Shown here: positions 27,940 to 35,253 of the stretch, one piece after another | How positions within the stretch are numbered: position 1 is the stretch's first letter | Layout: every line of letters starts with the position of its first letter | IMG/VR virus record: IMGVR_UViG_3300042261_001929 | Coordinates: 1-64,000 of that record | From: a virus | DNA: 64,000 nt | Reading direction: 5' to 3' (one strand) | The notes under the pieces: model-generated | The model's database searches: none | What the model saw: the letters and a program-made list of their open reading frames with translations, nothing else | What the model was told of the DNA's origin: nothing | Translations under genes and position numbers: made by a program

Positions 27940-29586
27940 TTATCTTATTTTACTAGGTAAGGTAATTCTCCTGTCCCTTCTTGCTGTATAGAGCCCTTGT
28001 AATCGTGATGATGGACTTTCAACCTTTGCTATCATCTGGGATTGTGGTCTTGAAAACAACTTTTGCATGTCCTCATCCTTGACAACGTAAGGATTCATAC
28101 TTGGTAATTTTGGAATGTTCAATTTAATCCTACCATTGAAATATAATATAGCATAGACTAAACAATCTAATTGATCATCATTTTTTCCATTTGGGAAGTC
28201 ACAAACTTCGATTAAAAAATCATCAGACCAATGGTGGGCATTTGGGTTTGGAATAAAAATATGTCCTGACTCACAATCAGGAGCAGCGGCCATTGCTCTA
28301 ATTTCCTTAGACTTTCCACCTGGTGGTAGCTCAACTATTCCTGGTATTTCATGTTTCAGCATTGACATTATTGCCGGACCATTACCTTTATCTTCCACAA
28401 GTTTTTTTCGAGCCTCTGGCCATCGATTTGACAAAATCTTAAACTGTTTCAAAGTTTCTGCAAAGTCTCCTTGACCCCTATATTGCGCCAATAGATACTT
28501 ATCAATCCCCTGTCTACCCCAAATTTGGCCAACGTTGAAATCACTCTTTTCTTTTACTGCTAAATCCCAGACTTGTACAATTTCATCCATATTAGAAGCT
28601 AAATCATGCAAATCCTCTTCTCCATTATAATTAAAGTTTTGGAACCAATCCCTTTCAAAATAAGTACCGGCACTGGCTATCGGATTTTGTTGCATAAGAG
28701 CTGCCCAATCATAAGGCCCCATAACCGACCTCGTAGCAATCAAAGATTCCATAGAAAATCTTTCCGGCCATAACGGTTCTCCAACCTGTCTAGGATCTTC
28801 TAAACATAGTGGTTCCTCAGCTATCATAGGGAAACTGACTACTACCCACTGATCAGCTCTGGGATCATTTTTTGCCAACTCCAACAATCTTCCAGCCAAA
28901 TCCTTTGAAGACCATCTTGTAAGTGTTAACAAAATCCTTGAATCGTCATCCATTCTTCTTGTATAAAACGTGCTAGTATACCAATCCCAAAGCGTACTCT
29001 GAACAGCATTACTCTCAGCGTCTTTCCTATCTTTTGTGGGATCATCGATAATTCCGTGCGTAAAACCCATACCAGTGATACCACCGCCTACACCACTACA
29101 CTTGTAAATACCCTTTCTACCAACTATCTCAAAATTTTCAGTATTTCTCATATAAGCATTACCAGACGTAACTGTCCTAACGGATCTTCCCGATAGTGTT
29201 GTCTCTGGAAAAACTTTCTTGTACTCAGGGCTATCAATAACTCTTTGCACATCTCTATTCATTTTAGTAGCAAGATCCATACCATAACTTGTCGCGATTA
29301 TGCTTGCGTCAGGATTGTGCCCAAAAATCCAAGCCGGTAGCCTTCTAGAAACAAGCTCACTTTTTCCCGACCTCGGAGGCATGAATACCATTAGCCTCTT
29401 GATATCCCCAAAAGCCCATCTCTCCAAATATCGGCAAATCACTTCATGATGCCAATTGACCATATACCTCGGAAACGTATACGTAGTAAAATCCCTTAAA
29501 TGCAAATATGCTTTCCTGATCAAAATCTCATCCAATGTAAATCTTGGTACATAAAAACCATTTCGTTTTTCACTATTTTCTTCCAT
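27940..29586 (-). CDS. terL: terminase large subunit
   Basis: 548 residues; the DNA-packaging motor. ATPase domain: Walker A MPPRSGKSE (about 69-77), Walker B GIIDDPTKD, and motif LLTLTRW. Nuclease domain (RNase H-like): first acid in VQVWDLAVKEKSD, then VEDKGNGPAI and NDDQLDCLVYAI. Full length for the family with no internal break. An HK97/SPP1-type headful or cos motor cannot be told from sequence. It converges with 27746 and faces away from 29665. No small terminase was recognised nearby. Confidence 0.93.
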   Translation of the reverse strand: MEENSEKRNGFYVPRFTLDEILIRKAYLHLRDFTTYTFPRYMVNWHHEVICRYLERWAFGDIKRLMVFMPPRSGKSELVSRRLPAWIFGHNPDASIIATSYGMDLATKMNRDVQRVIDSPEYKKVFPETTLSGRSVRTVTSGNAYMRNTENFEIVGRKGIYKCSGVGGGITGMGFTHGIIDDPTKDRKDAESNAVQSTLWDWYTSTFYTRRMDDDSRILLTLTRWSSKDLAGRLLELAKNDPRADQWVVVSFPMIAEEPLCLEDPRQVGEPLWPERFSMESLIATRSVMGPYDWAALMQQNPIASAGTYFERDWFQNFNYNGEEDLHDLASNMDEIVQVWDLAVKEKSDFNVGQIWGRQGIDKYLLAQYRGQGDFAETLKQFKILSNRWPEARKKLVEDKGNGPAIMSMLKHEIPGIVELPPGGKSKEIRAMAAAPDCESGHIFIPNPNAHHWSDDFLIEVCDFPNGKNDDQLDCLVYAILYFNGRIKLNIPKLPSMNPYVVKDEDMQKLFSRPQSQMIAKVESPSSRLQGLYTARRDRRITLPSKIR

Positions 29587-29664
29587 GTTCTATCACTAAT
29601 ATCGATTTACGTAAAACCCAACAACCCAAAACCCTTAAATACCATAACTATTATCCAACTAAGC

Positions 29665-29925
29665 ATGGCTAACAAACTTGAAATTCTACTAAATCAGTTG
29701 CCAGAAATGATAAAAACAGACGATGGTATAGAAACCCATCTCTCCATATTTAAATATAGAGAGGTAGATAATACTTTAGGCTGGGGAATTTCATACACGC
29801 GAGATAATGAGGTATTCATATCATCAGCATCAGACGATCTCAGAACCGCTCTTGAAGACATCCTATCCAAAATAGGTGACAAGAGAATAACCAAGAAAAC
29901 CCACACGCCAAAAAAGGTGAAATGA
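29665..29925 (+). CDS. unknown 86-residue protein
   Basis: The open frame extends further upstream, but ATG 29665 is chosen because CTTAAATAC lies about 30 nt before it. Sequence contains LGWGISYTRDNEVFISSASDD and ends in a basic tail (TKKTHTPKKVK). Stop TGA is immediately followed by the ATG of 29926, so these two are translationally linked. No family recognised. Confidence 0.6.
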   Translation: MANKLEILLNQLPEMIKTDDGIETHLSIFKYREVDNTLGWGISYTRDNEVFISSASDDLRTALEDILSKIGDKRITKKTHTPKKVK

Positions 29926-30369
29926 ATGACAGGAAAGGTATTTAAACTCGAAAAAATAGACCAAGTACGGCAGGGCGATGTATTTCTAAAGCCTGTAGAT
30001 AGCGTACCAGAAGGCTGCGAACCATATAACATAGATGTAGTACATCGTGGCGAAGGCACCCATACCCACCGTATGGAAGGCGAATATAAAATGTTTGAAT
30101 CAAAGACGGTCAACCCATTAACTGAAGAAAAGGACATCTACATAATCATAACACCTGAAGATGCCGAACGCCTCAAAGAAGAAGCCATGAAACAAGGTAC
30201 CCTAACGCACGAGGAACACGACCACATAATTCTTGCGCCAGGTACTTATCTAAAACGCCCGCAGCGTGAATTTGATGCCATTGCTACAATGCAAGAGCGA
30301 ATAGAAGAGAGCCACATCTCTGGAATATTTGACATGTCAATCATGCGACATCGAAGGGTAATCGACTAA
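29926..30369 (+). CDS. partner protein of DUF6745-type genes
   Basis: 147 residues. Wording VRQGDVFLKP, HRGEGTHTHRMEG, LTHEEHDHIILAPGTYLKRPQREFD is that of a small His-rich family found beside DUF6745 proteins in bacteria, plasmids and phages (RQGDV...LTHEEH..I.LPPG.Y.V..QREYD). Function unknown; clustered histidines suggest a metal site. The next gene is the DUF6745-like protein, so the pair is preserved in this archaeal virus. Confidence 0.68.
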   Translation: MTGKVFKLEKIDQVRQGDVFLKPVDSVPEGCEPYNIDVVHRGEGTHTHRMEGEYKMFESKTVNPLTEEKDIYIIITPEDAERLKEEAMKQGTLTHEEHDHIILAPGTYLKRPQREFDAIATMQERIEESHISGIFDMSIMRHRRVID

Positions 30370-30385
30370 AACCGTAGGTGACAAT

Positions 30386-31165
30386 ATGCTAAGGAGACGC
30401 CATTTCATTTTTGAACCAGAATTTAGTGCGCGAATAAACGACTTAGAACTCAGGAGATTCAAGGATATAAATCACAACCAAGGAACAAGACAAACGCCGT
30501 TAAAGCCCAAACCCTCATCCTCATTCACAGAAGAAAATTACCGTATAGATTTTCCACTCCGTGAATCCAATATCCCTCGCGGTATATCAAAAGCTGATGT
30601 ATTGGCCATTGAGCAAATAATATCAACACGTCTAAGTTCCCGAATGATGGGGCAGCTACACTACCCACGCGAATGTTTCCTTACTCGATATGAGGACGGT
30701 TTCAAATTCAACAGAAGAGGCGGGCCAGCCATCACCTACTTCTCCGGTATAGAAGAATATTGGATTCGCGGCAAACGAATATCCGATCATATCACTGAGC
30801 GATTATTCCGCTATGATCACTACAAAATGTCAATTCGCGATATTCTAACTTACCCAAATATCGAAACCCGCCGTGATATCATGGAACTATTAGGTAGTGA
30901 ACAACTCGCGAAAATGATGGCCTCTATGCTGATGCCTATCCACAGCGATTATTTAAATAACCAGCTCTACACCCTTTACAAAACAAAAGAGCCAATTGTC
31001 ATGGATGGCTATCAGGGCTTTGATATGTATTTTATCCATGTCAATGATGCATCTACCTCTCGCGAATACTATCTGCAAGTCCCACCTATGTCCAATGCCC
31101 TCGATGCTGTAGCATGGACGTTCTACGAAACGAAAGAGACCTACCACCCTCGAATTGAGACCTAA
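30386..31165 (+). CDS. DUF6745-like protein
   Basis: 259 residues. Characteristic parts: GGPAITYFSGIEEYWIRG (dGPAv.y.DG..ly), a helix with NIETRRDIMELLG (N.EvRRvm.e..G), and a C-terminus YYLQVPPMSNALDAVAWTF (Y.lrVpp..ta.eAvAWTF). This ordering is what I know of DUF6745 proteins, which occur next to the small His-rich protein encoded just upstream. Role unknown. 16 nt from the upstream gene; GGTGA 5' of the ATG. Confidence 0.65.
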   Translation: MLRRRHFIFEPEFSARINDLELRRFKDINHNQGTRQTPLKPKPSSSFTEENYRIDFPLRESNIPRGISKADVLAIEQIISTRLSSRMMGQLHYPRECFLTRYEDGFKFNRRGGPAITYFSGIEEYWIRGKRISDHITERLFRYDHYKMSIRDILTYPNIETRRDIMELLGSEQLAKMMASMLMPIHSDYLNNQLYTLYKTKEPIVMDGYQGFDMYFIHVNDASTSREYYLQVPPMSNALDAVAWTFYETKETYHPRIET

Positions 31166-31169
31166 TGAA

Positions 31170-31313
31170 ATGACAAGCAGAATGACATTTGAAACTTTTT
31201 TTCTTTTGCTTTATGCAATTGGCATCCCAACACTATCAATAATTATAATTATTATCTCAGAACTAAAAATGCGAAAAATTGACAAAATATGGAAATCATT
31301 ACAACAAAAATAG
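31170..31313 (+). CDS. 47-residue single-span membrane protein
   Basis: Reading ATG 31170 to TAG 31311-31313 gives MTSRMTFETFF, a long hydrophobic run (LLLYAIGIPTLSIIIIII) and a basic C-terminal helix. It starts 4 nt after the previous stop. Typical of tiny viral membrane proteins; no family. Coding potential is inferred from composition and position. Confidence 0.5.
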   Translation: MTSRMTFETFFLLLYAIGIPTLSIIIIIISELKMRKIDKIWKSLQQK

Positions 31314-31374
31314 ATATCAAGCACAACAAAAATCAACCGAAACCTTAATAAACTTATGACACCTATTAATAGTT

Positions 31375-31515
31375 ATGAACCTGAATACTATCGAGAGTCG
31401 TGTAAAGGCTCAAAAAGTGGCACAGTGGCAAAGATACCTGATCAACAGATACGAAAAACCCCACAAGTACGATGAAGTCGCTCATCAATTTGTTCCACTT
31501 GTGCAAAACCCATAG
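31375..31515 (+). CDS. 46-residue basic protein
   Basis: ATG 31375 to TAG at 31513. A TATA-like TTAATAAAC near 31345-31353 is about 25 nt upstream, so the gene would be leaderless. Helical and basic (RVKAQKVAQWQRYLINRY), ending in HQFVPLVQNP. An alternative ATG at 31356 in another frame gives only 39 codons and fits the TATA less well. No family. Confidence 0.45.
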   Translation: MNLNTIESRVKAQKVAQWQRYLINRYEKPHKYDEVAHQFVPLVQNP

Positions 31516-31518
31516 CCA

Positions 31519-31629
31519 CTACTTTCTTATTTTATTTCCGTGCTCCAAATATTGATGTTCTACCAGCTCTTCTTCACTTTCAAAGCACGCTCGGCATTTG
31601 AAACAACAAAACTTACTATTTTCTTTCAT
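31519..31629 (-). CDS. 36-residue single C2H2 zinc-finger peptide
   Basis: Minus-strand frame from ATG 31627-31629 to TAG 31519. Sequence CFKCRACFESEEELVEH followed by QYLEH gives C-x2-C-x11-H-x4-H, the C2H2 zinc-finger pattern, in almost the whole protein. Such single-finger peptides occur in archaea and archaeal viruses as DNA- or protein-binding regulators. Another C2H2 peptide is encoded at 50005-50286. Confidence 0.55.
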   Translation of the reverse strand: MKENSKFCCFKCRACFESEEELVEHQYLEHGNKIRK

Positions 31630-31661
31630 ACAAACAAAACAAATCACGTAAAAAGTTTAGA

Positions 31662-32171
31662 TTAAGAGGTATATATCCGCCTCTTAACTGTCTCGATATC
31701 ATCCCTGATCTCAGCACCCCTCATATCAAGCTCGGTGAATCTGGTATCAGTGGATTTCTTCAGTTCAAATGGCATGCCCCTGATAACACCCATTGTACCC
31801 CTTAGCCTATCGCAAGCTCTTGCCAGCTTATTAGCTCTGGCATAAACCTTATCCTCGCAAGTATGAGCATTGAGAATTTGGACACCAAATCCAATAATAG
31901 CATTGTACTCCCAGCCAACGATACCTAATGCAGCTCTAAAATAATCCCTATTATCCCTACCCACCGCACTTGATATTCTCATGTTTAGGGTAGTGTCTCT
32001 CTGAATTGTTGACCAACCAACAGTATCACCACATTTTACATGGCTCTCCAGATACTTAACAAAAGTTCGCGTGTTCCTATGGACTCTAAGAGAGCGCCCC
32101 TTGTAAACCATTTTTATTACATCAGTCTCTTCGGCATTGCACTTTTCAGAATCTCCATTGCAAAATCTCAT
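31662..32171 (-). CDS. unknown 169-residue protein
   Basis: Starts MRFCNGDSEKC; a basic N-terminal half (YKGRSLRVHRNTRTFVKYLESH) and a helical C-terminal half. Alternating K/R and E/D suggest a soluble nucleic-acid-associated protein, but I see no known motif. The gene precedes the zinc-finger peptide at 31519 on the same strand, separated by 32 nt. Confidence 0.58.
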   Translation of the reverse strand: MRFCNGDSEKCNAEETDVIKMVYKGRSLRVHRNTRTFVKYLESHVKCGDTVGWSTIQRDTTLNMRISSAVGRDNRDYFRAALGIVGWEYNAIIGFGVQILNAHTCEDKVYARANKLARACDRLRGTMGVIRGMPFELKKSTDTRFTELDMRGAEIRDDIETVKRRIYTS

Positions 32172-32244
32172 TTCTAATCACCTTTGGCAGCAAAAACGCG
32201 CCACAAAAATAACATACCGCAATATACTATAAAAAGGTTTTGGA

Positions 32245-32385
32245 CTAATAATCATCCCTACCACGGAAACAATTCATCTTTATCCATCTCTCCTCATAAT
32301 CATCGTACATTTCGGCATCAGTCAACCTCCTGTTTTCTTCGCGTTCGTTTTCCAAGATCGCGACCATACTTTCTACCTTTCCCAT
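32245..32385 (-). CDS. 46-residue acidic helical protein
   Basis: ATG 32383-32385 is preceded by GGTGG at 4 nt; the stop TAG is at 32245. MGKVESMVAILENEREENRR is a coiled-coil-like helix, followed by acidic DAEMYDDYEERW. It faces the repeat-rich region 32386-32791. No family. Confidence 0.5.
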   Translation of the reverse strand: MGKVESMVAILENEREENRRLTDAEMYDDYEERWIKMNCFRGRDDY

Positions 32386-32460
32386 GATTCCACCCACATA
32401 TTTATCATGATCTATACTTATATTCCAAGCATATATTCCTTGTCCAAATTCACTATATAG

Positions 32461-32495
32461 ATCTATATACTTTTTACAAATCTATATACTTTTTA
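32461..32495 (+). repeat. 16-nt direct repeat, two copies 19 nt apart
   Basis: ATCTATATACTTTTTA occurs at 32461-32476 and again at 32480-32495. The related TATATACTTTTA recurs in the promoter at about 32754-32765. The 19-nt period is near two helical turns, suitable for side-by-side protein binding. Confidence 0.8.
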
Positions 32496-32530
32496 ACATA
32501 AACCCTTACACACTCTATTAAATATATTTA

Positions 32531-32566
32531 TATGCTATATAGCATAGATAGCATAAATAATGCTAT
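32531..32566. repeat. 16-nt palindrome followed by 7-bp inverted repeat
   Basis: TATGCTATATAGCATA (32531-32546) is its own reverse complement. Directly after it ATAGCAT (32548-32554) and ATGCTAT (32560-32566) form a second inverted repeat, and AATAGCA follows at 32572. The half-site ATAGCA is thus present about five times in 50 bp. Confidence 0.8.
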
Positions 32567-32791
32567 TATCAATAGCAGTAAAGCTCATAAGGGCATAAAA
32601 TGTAAATAAATATAACATACCCCCTTTTCTAGATATGGGGATATGGAAAAAAATACCCTAAAGCCCTATAATTCAGCCTACTCATATCGTTTCGATGCAC
32701 TATATAGGTCTATTTTGCCATATACATTCACAAGAACCGATAACAGAAAGCTTTATATACTTTTAAGTAAAACAAACAACCGTGATAAATT

Positions 32792-33088
32792 ATGGAAATA
32801 ACAAACCTAACTGAGTATCTAAGCAAGGTAAAACCCCTGAGCAATCAGACATCCTATAACTTAGTCCTATACCTTGCTGCAAATGCCCGTGGAGGCATGT
32901 ATCGCGTTATTAAACACGAGTTCTTGCATCCAAACGTCCTATGGGAAGGATCACCAGAAATTATCAAAATCATAGTGAAATACGGCCCCATAGACAAGAT
33001 GATCAAGGACATTCAATCCTATAGGGTGGCTGTGCGAAAAACGCCCATCGACAAGCGAAGGCGTTTTTCTCTCCGCACCCCCCACTGA
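32792..33088 (+). CDS. unknown 98-residue basic protein
   Basis: Starts at ATG 32792 after TTTATATAC (about 32751-32759). Helical core with SNQTSYNLVLYLAANA and RVIKHEFLHPNVLW, strongly basic end (KTPIDKRRRFSLRTPH). It is the gene facing the repeat region, so a DNA-binding or early role is possible, but no motif supports this. Confidence 0.55.
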   Translation: MEITNLTEYLSKVKPLSNQTSYNLVLYLAANARGGMYRVIKHEFLHPNVLWEGSPEIIKIIVKYGPIDKMIKDIQSYRVAVRKTPIDKRRRFSLRTPH

Positions 33089-33137
33089 AATGGTGAAGGA
33101 AATGTTACCCGTTACCTGAATCTTGGCACCCGAAACC

Positions 33138-33145
33138 TATAAATA
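33138..33145 (+). promoter_or_regulatory. TATA box before the 33190 gene
   Basis: TATAAATA at 33138-33145, expected start of transcription near 33165, then AAAGGAG 8 nt before ATG 33190: a leadered transcript with both promoter and ribosome-binding site visible. Confidence 0.65.
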
Positions 33146-33189
33146 GTATTCCATCATTTAGCGATTACATAGCAAAAGGAGTTAAACAT

Positions 33190-33738
33190 ATGTTAACAGA
33201 AGAAGAACTTAAGAAAATCGCTACCGACATGAAATCTTCCTTGCAAGAGTTGTCTAAATCTAGTGTTGCTGATGTTTATAACAAAGCCGGAGACATCATT
33301 GTACGATCGGTAGCCGACAAGGCCATGAATAATGAAAAAACTAATGAACTCGGAGCTGAGGCATTGAAACTCTTGCCAGATATCATACCGGCGCTCAGTG
33401 CATTGAGAAAAACCGGTCTAAATCTAGCCGAGGCAGCATCAAAACTTACGAAGGATTTAATCGAAGCGTTAGATACTGTTAATCTAACCAAAGAGAACCT
33501 TAAGCTTAGCATTCGCATAATAGACATCTTGACCGAAATGGTGAAAGAAGAACGGGCAAAAGCCAACTACTATGAAAGCACATTAAGCGACCTAAACATC
33601 ACGTTCATTCCGTGGGGATTGGCACAAAACGGATCTAATATCCCTGTCGATGATTGGTGGAGAAGGCACCGCGAAATTGCCGCTGAAGAAATAAATGTGC
33701 TATTCGGAAAGAAGTATATAGATGAGATAACAAAATAA
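33190..33738 (+). CDS. unknown 182-residue helical protein
   Basis: Helical throughout with amphipathic repeats (LLPDIIPALSALRKTGLNLA) and a C-terminal DDWWRRHREIAAEEINVLFG. Good TATA and Shine-Dalgarno signals suggest strong expression. No family recognised. Confidence 0.6.
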   Translation: MLTEEELKKIATDMKSSLQELSKSSVADVYNKAGDIIVRSVADKAMNNEKTNELGAEALKLLPDIIPALSALRKTGLNLAEAASKLTKDLIEALDTVNLTKENLKLSIRIIDILTEMVKEERAKANYYESTLSDLNITFIPWGLAQNGSNIPVDDWWRRHREIAAEEINVLFGKKYIDEITK

Positions 33739-33759
33739 ACTTTTTTGGAGGATACCTCA

Positions 33760-34188
33760 ATGGAAACGCATGATCATAAGACTGTCAGCGTATTTAACCC
33801 TATAAATAACGGTTTTGTGAATATCGATGAAGGTATTGTTGATCTGATCACAGCCCTTTGGGATAAAAATTTTGAGACAGTTTCGTGTTGTGAGGCCATC
33901 AACAGGAACGAAAACGTGATGATCATATCTTTCATGGGGATATGCACGCTAAAAAGGTTGTTGAAGAAGCTACAGTATACGATTGCAAGCAGTACCAATC
34001 CAGAGATCATACAGTATTCATATAGTGATTATTTTATTAGTCGTATGTGTGGACTTCTCCAGCCAAGATGCGTTCGTCCGGCATGGAAATTTGTATTCTC
34101 TTTTACCAACTATGACATCATCTCAGTTGAGTTCCCAAAAGAAGACTACCAAACGTTCCTAACACTTGTAAAAGAAATGAAAAAATAG
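33760..34188 (+). CDS. unknown protein of the 'SCxG/SCC' type phage family
   Basis: 142 residues from ATG 33760; GGAGG at 33747-33751 sets the start and excludes a longer TTG frame that would contain it. The part IVDLITALWDKNFETVSCCEA resembles short phage and archaeal proteins that read LI..LW..G..T..SCEG, a family with no known function. It follows 33190 as a second gene of the unit. Confidence 0.6.
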   Translation: METHDHKTVSVFNPINNGFVNIDEGIVDLITALWDKNFETVSCCEAINRNENVMIISFMGICTLKRLLKKLQYTIASSTNPEIIQYSYSDYFISRMCGLLQPRCVRPAWKFVFSFTNYDIISVEFPKEDYQTFLTLVKEMKK

Positions 34189-34222
34189 AAAAATTTTTTA
34201 TCATTTTTTACTTAAAAAATAA

Positions 34223-34552
34223 TTATTGGTGACAGGATTCTTTCAGGCTAGCAATGTCCTTATTTACTTGCTCCAAGTTCATGCCCCCTTCGATCGCCAA
34301 TACCCCAACAAACCTTTCTAACCTTTCCACATATTCTTTCAATTCTTCATACTGAATAAAAATCAGTGGTGTCTCTACATCAAGAGAGACCATTGCATCT
34401 CTTCTCAGATCTGCCTGTTCTTTGCTCGATAATTCATCAAATGTCCATGCTGAGCAATCAGGATTCTCATCCAAAAGATGAAGATACCCCGCCCGTTCAT
34501 CAACCAATGCTGCCTTAACTTCTTCCAAATTATTCATATCCAACTTAAACAC
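34223..34552 (-). CDS. unknown 109-residue helical protein
   Basis: The frame opens with GTG directly after the TAG of 34553-34801; ATG 34537 is an alternative start five codons in. Helical, acidic, with LLDENPDCSAWTFDELSS and a coiled C-terminal half (YEELKEYVERLERF). Convergent with 33760 across an AT-rich 34-nt gap with T-runs that may end transcription. Confidence 0.55.
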   Translation of the reverse strand: MFKLDMNNLEEVKAALVDERAGYLHLLDENPDCSAWTFDELSSKEQADLRRDAMVSLDVETPLIFIQYEELKEYVERLERFVGVLAIEGGMNLEQVNKDIASLKESCHQ

Positions 34553-34801
34553 CTACATTACATAATATTTATTCAATCCAAGTTCACGAAACGCCAAATG
34601 AATAGCCATCAATAATCCGGTATCGCTTTCTCTTGAATCAAAATTTCCGACGACCACAGTAATTTTATGCCCAAACTCTTCATTAACCTTCCAATCCAAT
34701 CTACATTTTTTATGTTTTAGGCTTCGGCTAAAGGCATAGTACATCTTGATGCCATTAATAAAATCACGCTCTTCCTCATCCAATATCACAAAAATCACCA
34801 A
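34553..34801 (-). CDS. unknown 82-residue protein
   Basis: Begins MVIFVILDEEERDFINGI and ends with LGLNKYYVM. Mixed alpha/beta with SRESDTGLLMAIHLAFRELG, reminiscent of single-domain folds with a final helix. No family. Coupled to the following gene. Confidence 0.55.
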   Translation of the reverse strand: MVIFVILDEEERDFINGIKMYYAFSRSLKHKKCRLDWKVNEEFGHKITVVVGNFDSRESDTGLLMAIHLAFRELGLNKYYVM

Positions 34802-34817
34802 AAAAGATAGTGCTGCC

Positions 34818-35213
34818 TTAAGAAATTTGCTTTAATGTGTATGTCAGCTTTCGGTTCATGGGTAGCACCACTGTAAATACTGCTTCCTCACATTTTGTGC
34901 CAACGTATGAAATGGACAGTATTGTGTTATCAAATAATACCTCGAATTTTTCATTCACATTGATTATGAACCCGACAGCCTCATAGATATCTTTCGCGGC
35001 TACTACCATTGTTTCGTTCTGTGCTGGATCATATCCAAATGTGAATATTTGATTTCCAGCCCCATTCATTGCCTCACAGAGCGCAACGGATAGTATTTCC
35101 ATATTTTTTTCATCGGTTCGTATCGGAATGATAATCGTTTTTCCGCTAGACGTATCTAAGATAAATATCCTCTGAACTTTCTTTTCTTTGGAAGTGGCTA
35201 CTAATCCAGTCAT
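34818..35213 (-). CDS. unknown 131-residue beta-rich protein
   Basis: Beta strands IFILDTSSGKTIIIPI, IFTFGYDP and TVVLPMNRKLTYTLK dominate. No motif recognised. It follows NAMPT (40-nt gap) on the same strand and probably shares its transcript. Confidence 0.57.
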   Translation of the reverse strand: MTGLVATSKEKKVQRIFILDTSSGKTIIIPIRTDEKNMEILSVALCEAMNGAGNQIFTFGYDPAQNETMVVAAKDIYEAVGFIINVNEKFEVLFDNTILSISYVGTKCEEAVFTVVLPMNRKLTYTLKQIS

Positions 35214-35253
35214 AACAACACCTCAAAAATCTAAATAGAGTAGGGAGGAATCC

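Larger units (their letters stand above)
32386..32791. other. 406-bp non-coding region, possible origin or control region
   Basis: No convincing gene. AT-rich, with divergent genes on both sides. It holds a 16-nt direct repeat (32461-32476 and 32480-32495), a perfect 16-nt palindrome (32531-32546), a 7-bp inverted repeat with 5-nt loop (32548-32566), several further ATAGC/GCTAT copies, and a TATA box for the plus-strand gene near 32752. Such clusters of iteron-like repeats are typical of replication origins or of sites bound by an early regulator; nothing in the sequence proves either. Confidence 0.5.

Noticed and set aside
2932-29586. Many long plus-strand open frames inside the minus-strand giant genes
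   Set aside because: They mirror coding frames of real genes, have no promoters or ribosome sites, and give low-complexity hydrophobic or Ser/Phe-rich products typical of antisense shadows.
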